Shown piece by piece: positions 1 to 9,551 of a DNA stretch of 23,207 nt (its first letter is position 1; each line of letters starts with the position of its first letter). The stretch spans positions 1 through 23,207 of the forward strand of contig JAYTOP010000088.1 of NCBI GenBank assembly GCA_043747745.1, read 5' to 3'. The notes beneath the pieces are model-generated. The model had not been told where the DNA came from, did not search any database, and saw only the letters and a program-made list of their open reading frames with translations. Origin of the DNA: SZAS-103 sp043747745 (lineage in GTDB: Bacteria > Pseudomonadota > Gammaproteobacteria > Xanthomonadales > Xanthomonadaceae). The translations under genes were made by a program, and so were the position numbers.

Positions 1-1
1 C

Positions 2-1633
2 GTTCAGGCCAATGTCGCTGGCGGTTTCACCTGCGGACTGTCCCCGGGCGGCTTTTCGCTGACGACGCAGGTATCGGACTACCTGACCGCGCACGGAGGC
101 AAGGCCGATAGCCAGGCTCTCTACACGATGTGGGGCGGTGCCAACGACATCTTCACGTACCTGAATCTGGCAGGACATGGCCTGATAAGCGCGCAGCAGG
201 CAGCGATCGGCGTGGCCACAGCCGCGCATACTGAGGCGGGCCTCATCAACGCACTGCAAACTGCGGGTGCCGGCAATATCATCGTCTTCAACCTGCCGAA
301 TATCGGTGCGACTCCGGCGCTGAGTGCACAGGGTCCTGCTGCTCAAGGCGCTGCCACGCAGCTTTCGCTGATCTACAACACGCAGCTCAATGGGACGATG
401 TCGGGTAAGACCGGCATCATCGCGGTGGATACGTTCGGACTGGTCAACGAGGTCCTCGCGAACCACGCGGCATACGGCTTTGCCAACGTTACGGGGATGG
501 CCTGCAGCACCGGCCCGGGCATCGGCGGACTGCCGAGTTCGGTGGCATGCGGCGGGCCCAGCGCGATCGGGCACCTGCCGTACACCTACGCCGCGGGCAC
601 CAACCTGAGCTATTTCTTCGCTGATGGCGTGCATCCCACCGGCGCCGCGCAAGCCCTGCTCGCCCAATACGTCGTGGCCGAAATCGCAGCACCTAGCTCC
701 ATCTCGATGCTCGGCGAAGCGCCGCTGCATGTGTTCGAGACCCACACCCGCGCGATTGGCGACCAGATGCAGGCCGACATGGCGCGCACGCGCGCGGCGG
801 GCAGCTTGCGCACGTTCGCCAGCATCGATTACAGCCACCAGCGCTACGATTCCACATCGACCTCGCCGGCCACCAGCAGCCACAATTCCACGCTGACCAT
901 GGGCGGCGATTACTACGTCAACGATGACGTTTCGGTCGGCCTGGTCAGCAGCATCGGCTACCAGGACGCATCGTTCGGCAGCGGCGGTGGTTACCGTCAG
1001 ACCGAGCCGTTGCTCAGCGGCTACGGCGTGTGGCGCATGCAAGACGCGTATGTGTCGCTGCTGGCTTCGGTTGGCCAGTTGAACTTCAACAATGTCGAAC
1101 GCGACATCAAACTCGGCGCGTTGACCCGCATCGAGTCCGGCGACACCTCCGGTTCGCACACCGGCGTCGAGCTGGCAGGCGGCTACTTCTTCCATTGGGG
1201 CGACATCAAGTCGGGTCCGTTCGCGAGCATCGCCAGCCAGCAAGTCCATGTCGGCAGCTACAGCGAGACCGGCAACGACAGCACCGCGATGACCTTCGGC
1301 CGGCAGAGCCGCAACTCCACGATCGCCAAGCTCGGCTGGCAGTTGTCCGGCGACAGCAAGATGTTCGACAGCAACCTGCATCCGTTCGCGCGCGTGGCCT
1401 ACGAGCACGAGTCGGACAATAGCGTGCGCAACGTCAGCGCGGGGCTGGTCGGCCTCAACGGTACCTTCAGCATGCCCGGCTATCAGCCGGACTCGAGCTG
1501 GTGGGATGCCGAGCTGGGCCTGTCCGCCGATCTCGGCAGCAACTTCACCGGCTACGCGGCGTATAACGGCCGCTTCGGCGATTCCAGCCAGCGCGTGGAC
1601 AGCTTCAACGTCGGCATGAAGTTCTCGTTCTGA
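2..1633 (+). CDS. GDSL-esterase autotransporter (type Va), 5' end missing
   Basis: The reading frame is already open at base 2, so the gene starts upstream of the window. The visible part has an SGNH/GDSL esterase passenger and a C-terminal autotransporter beta-barrel. GANDIF (137-154) matches conserved block III of GDSL esterases, carrying the oxyanion-hole Asn. DGVHPT (623-640) supplies the Asp and His of the catalytic triad (block V). The nucleophile Ser (GDSL motif) lies upstream of the window. From about base 720 the protein turns into alternating aromatic/polar strands typical of a 12-stranded barrel, ending in MKFSF with a terminal Phe, the usual outer-membrane insertion signal. Relatives such as EstA are anchored in the outer membrane and display a lipase/esterase at the surface. 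It is followed by a strong terminator and faces tamB, whose product helps assemble autotransporters. The family call is confident; the substrate is unknown. Confidence 0.9.
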   Translation, partial: VQANVAGGFTCGLSPGGFSLTTQVSDYLTAHGGKADSQALYTMWGGANDIFTYLNLAGHGLISAQQAAIGVATAAHTEAGLINALQTAGAGNIIVFNLPNIGATPALSAQGPAAQGAATQLSLIYNTQLNGTMSGKTGIIAVDTFGLVNEVLANHAAYGFANVTGMACSTGPGIGGLPSSVACGGPSAIGHLPYTYAAGTNLSYFFADGVHPTGAAQALLAQYVVAEIAAPSSISMLGEAPLHVFETHTRAIGDQMQADMARTRAAGSLRTFASIDYSHQRYDSTSTSPATSSHNSTLTMGGDYYVNDDVSVGLVSSIGYQDASFGSGGGYRQTEPLLSGYGVWRMQDAYVSLLASVGQLNFNNVERDIKLGALTRIESGDTSGSHTGVELAGGYFFHWGDIKSGPFASIASQQVHVGSYSETGNDSTAMTFGRQSRNSTIAKLGWQLSGDSKMFDSNLHPFARVAYEHESDNSVRNVSAGLVGLNGTFSMPGYQPDSSWWDAELGLSADLGSNFTGYAAYNGRFGDSSQRVDSFNVGMKFSF

Positions 1634-1662
1634 CGCAATCGTTCAACGCCGCATCGCAATGC

Positions 1663-1693
1663 AAGAAGCCGTCCTCCGGGGCGGCTTCTTTTT
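1663..1693 (+). terminator. Intrinsic terminator after the autotransporter
   Basis: A hairpin begins with AAGAAGCCG at 1663-1671 and closes with CGGCTTCTT at 1682-1690. The stem can be extended inward by further G-C and G-T pairs, leaving a loop of about four bases. A run of five T (1689-1693) ends the structure. It sits 30 bp after the autotransporter stop. The tamB stop on the other strand is 70 bp away; the minus-strand side lacks a good U-tract, so service to tamB is less likely. Confidence 0.85.
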
Positions 1694-1761
1694 GCGCCAT
1701 GGAAACGATGCATTGATAGCGGCACGACGACGCGACCTCGGCTCGAATACGACAAGCCCTG

Positions 1762-4700
1762 CTACTTCTCGATCCGCCAGTTGATCGATGCGCGGCTCTC
1801 GCGGCTTGACTCGATGCGGATATCGAAGCCCTTGCGCAGCAGGTATTTCAGCGTCAGCACCTCACCGGTGCCGACCAGCGACACGCCGTAGCTGATGAAC
1901 AGGCGTGGCGACAGATATTTGCCGACAGTGAACGTCGATCCGCCGAGCGCGCGCGAGTCGCTGATGCCGGCTTCGTCCAGGCCCAGCCGTGCGCCGACTT
2001 TTTGCGCGATCAGATTGCCGCCGACCGATAACGCTGCGGCGGCTGCGCCGATCTGGCGTCCCTCGTCGGCACTCGCCGACCGCAGCGGCCGACCGAGCAC
2101 GAGGTAAGCCAACGCGTCGCTGGTGTCCATCGCGGGTGTGGAGACGATCTGCGTCAGCGGACGCAGCGCGGTGCCGCGCACCTGCACGCCGACGGTTGCC
2201 TGGTCGAATTCCCGCTGCGCGAGGATGTCGAGGCTGGGATTGTCGAACCCGCCGCCGGAATAGCCGAGCCGGCCGCGCACGATCTCGAGTTGCTGGCCGT
2301 ACGCGGCGTAACGTCCGCTGACATCGAGCGCGCCGCTCGCGGTCATCGCATTGCCGGGACTGCGGCGCACGCGCAATTGTCCGCCGAGCTTGCCGTCGAG
2401 GCCAAAGCCCTTGAGCTTCACGTCGTCGCCGAGCGCGAGCGTGAGGTCGATGTCGGTCGCGAGCGCGCTGCCATGCGCGACCTCGGCTGGATCGAGCACG
2501 ACCACGTCCGGCGATGGCGAGACCATGCTGTCGAGGCGTTCGAGGTTCATCTGCGCCTTCGGTACATCGACCTTGCCGCGCATGGTCAGCGTGCCGGATG
2601 CGTAGCCGAGTTGCAGGTCAGGCGAGGCGATCGCGCTGAGTTCCGGCGTGTCGGCGATGCGCACGTTCTGCCCGCGCACAGTCACGCTGAGCGGCGCATC
2701 CGGATTGTCCCAGCGCAGCGCGCCACCGATCGCGAGCGTGCCGTCGCCCGAGCGCAGCGAGCCGCTGATGCGCGCCGCGCCGCCGGGATCGGCATCAAGC
2801 TGGATGCGGCCTTCCTTCAGGGCGATGCCGAGCGCGGGCAATTCGGCCTCGAAACCGGACAGCACCGCATGGCCGGAAACGGACGGATACGCGCGACTGC
2901 CGCCCAGCGCGAGGCTGCCATTGACCTCGCCTTTCGGCGCGGCGATATCGGTCGAGAACAACTCGACCCAGGTGATGTCGTGCAGGTCGACCGCGACGGT
3001 GCCGACCAGCGCGGCGTCGGCTGCGAGGCCGGTCGCGACCTGCGCATGCAGCGTGCCGCCGGCGATGAGGGCGCTGTCGAGCCGCAGCTGCACATACCCG
3101 CCATCGAGGCTGGCTTGCGCGACGAGGTTGGTGTAGCCGAACAGCGGATGCGCGAGTTCCTGTTGCAGGTGCACGCCGCCCTCGGCTGAATGCAGGGATG
3201 CCGTGCCGGTCCAGCCGCCGCGCGCTGCAGGCGCGATGTGCGCATCGACATCGGCGGTGCCGTAGGCGCGTGCATCGAAGTCGGGCCGCGCCAGCCACGG
3301 ATCGAGCAGGCTCAGCGGCAACGCGCGCGCCTGCACGTTCGCACGATGCGGCCAGTCGGCGTCGGCGCAGACCGATGCGTCGGTCGAACGCATGCAGGCC
3401 TGCTGCAGGCGCAGCGCGCTTCCTCCGTCGTAGCGGAACGTCGTGGGCGATGCGAGGTTCCATGCCGCGCCGCGCAACGGCGTGTAATGCAGGCTCGCGA
3501 TGCGTCCGTTCCAGATGTTGCCCGCGCGCTCGGCACTGCCGCTCAGCGCGAGTGCGCCGAGTTCGCCGGTCAGTTCGCCATCGACGCGCGGACTTGTTTC
3601 CGAGCCAGCGACATGCAGATGCAACGCGCTCACGCCCGGTACTCCGGCGACACCGTCTGCATCGACACGCAACGCGCCGTCTAGGCCGTGCGTGGGCAAT
3701 TTTCCGTCGAGCAACAGGTGCGCGCCGCCATAGCTTCGCCAATGCAGTCCGTTGCCTTGCAAATGGCCCTCGATGGCGGGTGCTGTCGGATCGCCTCGCA
3801 ACGCGATGTGTCCAATCAACGCGCCCTGCGCATCCGGCAACAGGTCGTCGAGCCGCAACGGATCGAAGCGTGCAAGCAGATCGAGCGTGCGACCGAACGT
3901 ACCGCTGGCCTGCGCATGGCTCGCGCCGATATGCAGGTCGAGATCGGTGCGGCCAGTTCCCGCCTTCCAGTCCACCGTGCCACGCCCCGCGAGGCGGCGA
4001 CCGCGCAGCTGTCCGGATAGTTGATCGACCGTTGCTTGCAGCAACAGGTTTCCATTCGCGTCGAAGCCGCCCGTTGTTTGAACCCGCCCGGACACCGCGC
4101 CCTCAAAACCCGGCGCGACATAGCCCGGATCAAAACCTGCGAGCGCCGCATTCGCAGTCCATGCGAGTTGCGGCGACCAGCGCAGTTGCCCTTTCGCGGT
4201 CATCGCGCCCGCTGGAGTGTGTGCACCGAAACTGTCGAAACGGATTTGCGAACGGTCACCGCGACCGGCGAGAGTTACCTGTGCGCGTTGTTTGCTGCGC
4301 AACAGATCGAGCGCGCCATTGACAGTCCACGCATCGAATGTTCCCGCGACTACGAGCTTGCCGCTCGCATTCACTGGCGGCGCATTCGATGCAGCGCTCC
4401 AGCGCAGGCCATCGAGTTGCGCGGAGACTTCGAACACCGGCGAGCTCGGGCGCAAGTCGGCACGACCGCGCAACTGCAGGTCGCCATCCAGCAGTTTCAG
4501 CGCCAGCGGCTGCGCTTCCACGACGCCCTGTTCGTAGGCGAGTTGCGACGGCGCGATCACGATGGCTTGCGCGCCTTGCGCAATGCGTCCGTGAAACTGC
4601 GCACGACCGCCGACGCCATCGGCCTGCAGCGCGATCGCATACGGCGTTGCCGCTGCGGCGACCACGGATGGCGGAGCGGGCGGATACGGCGCGACCAGCA

Positions 4701-5553
4701 AGGCGGGATCGAAGCGTGGCACCTGCACCGACAGCGACCAGTGCGGCGTCGCGCGGCCATCGTCCAGGGCGAACCGCAGCGCAAGCGCAGCAGGCGCATC
4801 CCCGGCGATCGAAAGCACGAAATGATCGAGGTCGCCGCCAGCGCGCAGGCGCACATCGGTTGCTGCGCCGCCCGACGATCGCGGCGGCAATTGCGCCGTG
4901 GCGTCGATGTGCGTGAAGTAGTTGCGACCGACATCGATGCGCCCGTCGAGCAGCAGCTTGCCGCGGTCGCTGTCCACCGCGAGCTTGTCCAGTGCCACCA
5001 GGCCGGCCGCGAGTTCGATGCCGCCGTCGATGCGTCGCGCGACGACCAGCGGCACGTCTTCGCGGCTGATGCGCAGGCCGCGCACCTGCAATCGATCTGC
5101 GCTGATCGCGAACGGCATCGCGAACTTCGGCAGGCTGCCGGGCCACGACGGCAACGGCTGCGGCGTGCGATCGACCGGCAGGACTAGCGACGCATCATCC
5201 ATCTCGAGTGCAACCAGTCGCAGCTTCCGGCCGAACAATTGCCGCAATGAAGGATCGAGCATCACGCGGCGCGCGCGCAGGTCGACACCGGCGTGCTGGT
5301 AATGCACGCCGTACAGCGTCAGCGGGCCATACACGACGCCATCCGCGCGTTCCCACGTCAGCGAACCCGCGGGCAGCAAGTGCACGAGGCGGCCGAGCAG
5401 CGTATCGCGACCGCTGACGGTCAGCAGCAGCCACGCGACCAGAACACAGGCGAGGACGATCGATGCGACGCCGCCGATACCGATGTGCCTGACCCAGCGC
5501 CTGCGTCGGCGCGGCGGCGGTGCCGGCGTATTGCGAGCCCCGGTCGCGCTCAC
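1762..5553 (-). CDS. tamB: TamB, translocation and assembly module inner-membrane component (DUF490)
   Basis: This encodes about 1263 residues, close to the roughly 1259 of E. coli TamB. TamB is a periplasm-spanning, AsmA-like bridge that works with TamA in outer-membrane protein insertion, including autotransporters, and in phospholipid transport. The chosen start is GTG at 5553-5551, overlapping the tamA stop by four bases (GTGA). It gives a short Arg-rich cytoplasmic N-terminus (RRRRR at 15-19), then one hydrophobic signal anchor at about residues 24-46. The long beta-rich, low-complexity middle is typical of the TamB beta-taco. The C-terminus carries the conserved TamB domain, with KYLSPRLFISYGV and GEVLTLKYLL near the end. 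The open frame continues upstream to 6366, but there it only shadows tamA in another frame and is Arg-rich and unlike TamB. It is the last gene of the glyQ-glyS-tamA-tamB operon. Confidence 0.94.
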   Translation of the reverse strand: MSATGARNTPAPPPRRRRRWVRHIGIGGVASIVLACVLVAWLLLTVSGRDTLLGRLVHLLPAGSLTWERADGVVYGPLTLYGVHYQHAGVDLRARRVMLDPSLRQLFGRKLRLVALEMDDASLVLPVDRTPQPLPSWPGSLPKFAMPFAISADRLQVRGLRISREDVPLVVARRIDGGIELAAGLVALDKLAVDSDRGKLLLDGRIDVGRNYFTHIDATAQLPPRSSGGAATDVRLRAGGDLDHFVLSIAGDAPAALALRFALDDGRATPHWSLSVQVPRFDPALLVAPYPPAPPSVVAAAATPYAIALQADGVGGRAQFHGRIAQGAQAIVIAPSQLAYEQGVVEAQPLALKLLDGDLQLRGRADLRPSSPVFEVSAQLDGLRWSAASNAPPVNASGKLVVAGTFDAWTVNGALDLLRSKQRAQVTLAGRGDRSQIRFDSFGAHTPAGAMTAKGQLRWSPQLAWTANAALAGFDPGYVAPGFEGAVSGRVQTTGGFDANGNLLLQATVDQLSGQLRGRRLAGRGTVDWKAGTGRTDLDLHIGASHAQASGTFGRTLDLLARFDPLRLDDLLPDAQGALIGHIALRGDPTAPAIEGHLQGNGLHWRSYGGAHLLLDGKLPTHGLDGALRVDADGVAGVPGVSALHLHVAGSETSPRVDGELTGELGALALSGSAERAGNIWNGRIASLHYTPLRGAAWNLASPTTFRYDGGSALRLQQACMRSTDASVCADADWPHRANVQARALPLSLLDPWLARPDFDARAYGTADVDAHIAPAARGGWTGTASLHSAEGGVHLQQELAHPLFGYTNLVAQASLDGGYVQLRLDSALIAGGTLHAQVATGLAADAALVGTVAVDLHDITWVELFSTDIAAPKGEVNGSLALGGSRAYPSVSGHAVLSGFEAELPALGIALKEGRIQLDADPGGAARISGSLRSGDGTLAIGGALRWDNPDAPLSVTVRGQNVRIADTPELSAIASPDLQLGYASGTLTMRGKVDVPKAQMNLERLDSMVSPSPDVVVLDPAEVAHGSALATDIDLTLALGDDVKLKGFGLDGKLGGQLRVRRSPGNAMTASGALDVSGRYAAYGQQLEIVRGRLGYSGGGFDNPSLDILAQREFDQATVGVQVRGTALRPLTQIVSTPAMDTSDALAYLVLGRPLRSASADEGRQIGAAAAALSVGGNLIAQKVGARLGLDEAGISDSRALGGSTFTVGKYLSPRLFISYGVSLVGTGEVLTLKYLLRKGFDIRIESSRESRASINWRIEK

Positions 5554-7298
5554 AGGTCGCTGCCGATGTTGAGGTGCAGGCGCACTGGCGATTCGGGATC
5601 GTTCAAGCCGTGCGCGATATCGATGCGCACCGGCCCGACCGGCGAACGCCAGCGCAAGCCGACGCCGATGCCGACATGCGCTTTCGGCGTGCCATCGAAT
5701 GCATCGCCCGCATCGACGAACGCGGCCGCGCCCCATGTTTGCGACCAGCGATGCTCGCCTTCGACGCTGAACACGGCGAGGTTGCGCGCGCCAATGTTCT
5801 TGCCATTCACGCGTGGGCCGATCTCCTGGTACCCGTAGCCGCGCACGCTGCGGTCGCCGCCTGCATAGAAGCGCAGCGACGGCGGCAACTGGTCGAAATT
5901 GCCGGTGAACGTGCGGCCGATTTCGCCGCGCAGCAGCAGCCGGTTGCGGCGGCCGAACCGGTGCACGAAGTTGCCCTGCACACGCAGTTGCGCGAAGTCC
6001 ACATCCGATCCGATCGCCGTGGTGCCGCCGCGCAGGTCCGCGTTCATGCCCCAGCCGCGCGTCGGATACAGTTTGTCGTCGCCGCGCGAGGTCTGCACCG
6101 ACAGCGACGGAAACACCAGCGTTGCGTAACGATCGAATGCCGGGAACAACGCATCCTGGTAACGCTCGCGCTGTGCGTGCATCGCGGCGGTGAGGTTCCA
6201 GTCGTGCAAGCGCCCGGTGCGGCTTGCGACGAGTTCGAGCAGGCGCTGGTCCACCGCATCGGTCTTCTCGTCGCGCAGGCTCGTGGACAGCGCGTACCAG
6301 CCGTCGAGCCAGCCGAACGCAGGCACGCGGTACTGCGCGGCGACGATCTTGCGCTTCTGCGCCCATTCGATCTGCGCATCGGCCTTGTGCCCGCGCTGGT
6401 TGATCCAGCGCCGGTTGAATCCGAGTTGCACGCCCGCGCCGCTGTCGGTGCCGAAGCTCAGGCCCGCGCTGTACACGTTGCGCTTGGCCGGCGTCGTGCT
6501 GATCGCGATCGGCACCGCGCCATCGGCCTTGTGTGCGAGGTCGGGGCTGACGTCGACCACGCCGAAATAATCCAGCTCGATCAGCGACTGTTGCATGCCG
6601 AGCAGCTTCGCTTGGTCGTAGGGATCGCCCGGTTTCCAGTGCAGCAACGGATCGAGCAGGCCCGGGCGCAACTGGTTCGGCGCGAACGTCGTCGCCCCGA
6701 AGTTGTAGCGCGCGCCGCTGTCCCAGGCGACGTCGATCGCGGCCGAATGCGTGGCGCGCGTGACTTCGACGCGGCGCTTTGCAAGGTTCGCATCGAAATA
6801 ACCGCGCTCGCCAAGATGGCCGGCGATTTCCTGCTTGCTCGCCTCGTACACGCGATGGTCGAGCACGTGCCCGACCTTCGGCTTGAAGCGCTTCACCGAG
6901 CGCATCACCACGCTGTCGTCGTGCGCCGCACCGTTCATCGCGACTGCGCTGGTCGCGACCTGCACCGGTTCGCCGAGCGTCACCGTGAATGTCACGCTGG
7001 CCGTGTCGCCATGACGCTGCACGTCGGGCAGGACTTTCGTGTCGTAATAGCCGTAGGGTTCCAGCGCGCTGCGGATTTCCTCGGGCGCCTTGCGCAACAG
7101 GAACGACAGCCGCTCCTCGCCGATCTCGGATGTCTTCGACGCGCTGTCGCGCAGCAGCGAGAGCGCGAGTTGCGCGTTGTGCAGCTGGTCGGGATCGACG
7201 ATGCCGGTGATGCGGACGTCCTGTACGCGTACCGCGATGGCGGGCGCGATCGCGAGCAATGCGGCGAGGGCGATGAGGGTTCGGAAACGTCGGGCCAT
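5550..7298 (-). CDS. tamA: TamA, Omp85-family outer-membrane component of the TAM
   Basis: The 582-residue product is close to E. coli TamA (577). It has a Sec signal peptide (residues 1-22, hydrophobic core LIALAALLAIAPA), then POTRA domains to about residue 280, then an Omp85 beta-barrel. The barrel contains GGDRSVRGYGYQEIGP; VRGY at residues 485-488 is the L6-loop motif shared by BamA, TamA and FhaC proteins. The C-terminus (HLNIGSDL) resembles the TamA ending rather than the aromatic ending of porins. TamA sits in the outer membrane and receives substrates with TamB, encoded next door with a 4-bp overlap, which implies translational coupling. It starts 45 bp after glyS ends, so it is probably cotranscribed with glyQS. 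No strong ribosome-binding site is visible before the ATG. Confidence 0.95.
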   Translation of the reverse strand: MARRFRTLIALAALLAIAPAIAVRVQDVRITGIVDPDQLHNAQLALSLLRDSASKTSEIGEERLSFLLRKAPEEIRSALEPYGYYDTKVLPDVQRHGDTASVTFTVTLGEPVQVATSAVAMNGAAHDDSVVMRSVKRFKPKVGHVLDHRVYEASKQEIAGHLGERGYFDANLAKRRVEVTRATHSAAIDVAWDSGARYNFGATTFAPNQLRPGLLDPLLHWKPGDPYDQAKLLGMQQSLIELDYFGVVDVSPDLAHKADGAVPIAISTTPAKRNVYSAGLSFGTDSGAGVQLGFNRRWINQRGHKADAQIEWAQKRKIVAAQYRVPAFGWLDGWYALSTSLRDEKTDAVDQRLLELVASRTGRLHDWNLTAAMHAQRERYQDALFPAFDRYATLVFPSLSVQTSRGDDKLYPTRGWGMNADLRGGTTAIGSDVDFAQLRVQGNFVHRFGRRNRLLLRGEIGRTFTGNFDQLPPSLRFYAGGDRSVRGYGYQEIGPRVNGKNIGARNLAVFSVEGEHRWSQTWGAAAFVDAGDAFDGTPKAHVGIGVGLRWRSPVGPVRIDIAHGLNDPESPVRLHLNIGSDL

Positions 7299-7343
7299 TG
7301 GCGCAAGGATAACCGTCGCGTGCGCCGGACTCGTTACCGCAGC

Positions 7344-9551
7344 TTAACCGGACGCGAGCAATGCGATCTCGGCCACGGATGCGAAACGGTCCGCGATCTG
7401 CTTGAGCAGTGCAAGGCGGTTGCCGCGCACGTCCTTGTCCTCCGCCATCACCATCACGCCATCGAAGAACGCATCGACCGGCGCGCGCAGTGCCGCGAGG
7501 CGCTTGAGGGTGCCGATGTAGTCCTTCGCCGCGAGCATCGGATCAGTGTCGGCGAACGCGCTTTCGACCGCGGCATGCAGTGCGCGCTCGACGTCGTTGT
7601 CGAGCAGCGCGGGATCGACGGCGGCCGGAATGAATTCGGTCTCGGCGGATTTCTTCAGGATATTCCGGATGCGCTTGTTCGCCGCGGCGAGCGCGGGCGC
7701 TTCGGGAAGCTCGGCGAATGTGCCGATGGCTTTCAGGCGGCGGTCGAAGTCGAGTAGTGAGGCGGGACGGAGTTCGGCGACTGCATCGAAGTGCGAAGCG
7801 GGAATGCCTTGGTCGGCGTAGTAACTGCGGAGGCGGTCGCGGATGAAGTCGTAGATTTCGCGAGCATCTGCGTGTGATGGCGGATGCACCACTCTGTCCG
7901 GGCCAAACATTTCAAACGGCACAGGCGCACTGGAAAGTGCAATCAGATTCGCAGCATATTCAAGGCGTAGACGAGACTCCGCCTGGTATTTTGTCGCCTC
8001 GATAGAAATAAGCGAATAAAACAATGCTTGACGCAATCGCTCTTCGACGTTGATTTCAAGCGAACTCTCGATTGTCGTGCGCGCTAGTCCGAGCGCATTG
8101 CGACGAAGTGCAAACGGGTCCTTGTTACCGGTCGGCTTCAAACCAGCTGCGAATCCACCGGCCAACGTGTCGAGTCGCTCAGCAATTGCGAGCACCTGCC
8201 CCAGCTTTGAAGACGAGATCGCATCGCCGCCGAAGCGCGGCATGTAGGCCTGGTCGATCGCGTCGGCGACTTCACCAGTCTCGCCGATGGCGCTCGCGTA
8301 GTAGCGACCCATGATGCCTTGCAGTTCCGGGAACTCGCCCACCATCCGTGATTGCAAATCCGCTTTCGATAGCTCGGCGGCGCGGCGCGCCTGCGCTGAA
8401 TCGACGCCGACGTCCTTCGCGATCGCCTCGGCCAACGCCGCAACGCGCGCAGTCTTGACGGCGTAGCTGCCGAGCTTCTGCTGATAGGTCACCGACGCGA
8501 GGCCTTCGGCCATCGACACGATGCCCTGCTTCAGATCTTCCTCGTAGAAGAACTGCGCGTCCGCGAAGCGCGGGCGGATCACGCGTTCGTAGCCCTTGCG
8601 GACTTCGGACGGATCGCCGCTATCGATGTTCGCGATGCCGATGAAACGTTCGGTCAGGCGGTGTTCGTGGTTGAGTACCGGGAAGAATTTCTGGTTCGAT
8701 TCCATCGTCGAGATCAACGCTTCGTGCGGCACGTCGAGGAAGCCCGGATCGAAGCCGCACAGGATCGCGCGCGGCCATTCGACGAGGCAGTTCACTTCCT
8801 CAACGAGGCTGTCGGGCACGCGCGCGATGCCGTCGGCTTCGGCTGCGGCGACATCGATCTCGCTGCGTATGCGGTCGCGACGCTCGTCCGGATCGACGAG
8901 GACATGCGCGGCGCGCAGCGCATCGACGTAGTCGTCCGGTGCGCCGATCCAGACCGGCTTGGGATGATGGAAACGATGGCCTCGGCTCATGCGGTCGGCT
9001 TTGATGCCGAATACCTCGCCATCGACCACGTCGTTGCCCAGCAGCATCACCAGCCAGTGCACCGGCCGCGCGAACGCATAGTCGTGATCGCCCCAGCGCA
9101 TCGGCTTGGGGATCGGCATCGCCTTGATCGCTTCGAGCACGATCTCCGGCAGCAACGCGGCGGTATGCGCGCCAGGCTTCGTGCTGCGCGCGACGAAACG
9201 TTCGCCTTTTGCGTCGGACGTGCGTTCGAGTTGCGCGGCGTCGAGGCCGTTCTTCTGCGCGAAACCTTTCAGCGCCGGTGTCGGCGCGCCGTTCGCATCG
9301 AGCGCGATGTTGAGATAGGGGCCGAGGATTTCGCTGCGTTGCTCCGGCTGTTCGACTGCCACCTGCAGCAGCAGCACGGCTAGCCTGCGGGGCGTGTACA
9401 GCGGTTTCGCGTCGCCACGTTCAATCGCGATGCCGCGCTTGGCGAGGCCGACGAGTACGCCGTCGAACAAAGCCTTCGCGAGCCCCGGCAACGCCTTGAC
9501 CGGAAGTTCCTCGGTGCCGATTTCGATCAGCACGGATTGCATCTCAGACAT
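7344..9551 (-). CDS. glyS: Glycyl-tRNA synthetase beta subunit
   Basis: The beta subunit of the bacterial alpha2beta2 glycyl-tRNA synthetase binds tRNA-Gly and is needed for charging. The protein opens with MSEMQSVLIEIGTEELP, the classic N-terminus of GlyS, and carries DPFALRR around the middle. It ends in a DALR-type anticodon-binding region with VMVMAEDKDVRGNRLALL near residues 690-720. The open frame extends ten residues further upstream, but the ATG at 9551-9549 is chosen because it matches the family N-terminus and has AGGAGA seven bases upstream. The gene overlaps the end of glyQ by 8 bp, as expected for coupled synthesis of two subunits. At 735 residues it is somewhat longer than E. 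coli GlyS (about 689). Confidence 0.97.
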   Translation of the reverse strand: MSEMQSVLIEIGTEELPVKALPGLAKALFDGVLVGLAKRGIAIERGDAKPLYTPRRLAVLLLQVAVEQPEQRSEILGPYLNIALDANGAPTPALKGFAQKNGLDAAQLERTSDAKGERFVARSTKPGAHTAALLPEIVLEAIKAMPIPKPMRWGDHDYAFARPVHWLVMLLGNDVVDGEVFGIKADRMSRGHRFHHPKPVWIGAPDDYVDALRAAHVLVDPDERRDRIRSEIDVAAAEADGIARVPDSLVEEVNCLVEWPRAILCGFDPGFLDVPHEALISTMESNQKFFPVLNHEHRLTERFIGIANIDSGDPSEVRKGYERVIRPRFADAQFFYEEDLKQGIVSMAEGLASVTYQQKLGSYAVKTARVAALAEAIAKDVGVDSAQARRAAELSKADLQSRMVGEFPELQGIMGRYYASAIGETGEVADAIDQAYMPRFGGDAISSSKLGQVLAIAERLDTLAGGFAAGLKPTGNKDPFALRRNALGLARTTIESSLEINVEERLRQALFYSLISIEATKYQAESRLRLEYAANLIALSSAPVPFEMFGPDRVVHPPSHADAREIYDFIRDRLRSYYADQGIPASHFDAVAELRPASLLDFDRRLKAIGTFAELPEAPALAAANKRIRNILKKSAETEFIPAAVDPALLDNDVERALHAAVESAFADTDPMLAAKDYIGTLKRLAALRAPVDAFFDGVMVMAEDKDVRGNRLALLKQIADRFASVAEIALLASG

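Noticed and set aside
2290..5187. Several plus-strand open frames of 160 to 390 residues opposite tamB
   Set aside because: They overlap each other and tamB and are low-complexity shadows without motifs.
5554..6366. N-terminal extension of tamB by 271 residues
   Set aside because: It overlaps tamA in another frame, is Arg-rich and lacks a signal anchor; the GTG at 5553 gives the expected TamB N-terminus.
5520..7757. A 745-residue open frame on the plus strand opposite tamA and glyS
   Set aside because: It is antisense to two well-supported genes. Its protein is Arg/Ala/His-rich with no family features, as expected from the opposite strand of high-GC coding DNA.
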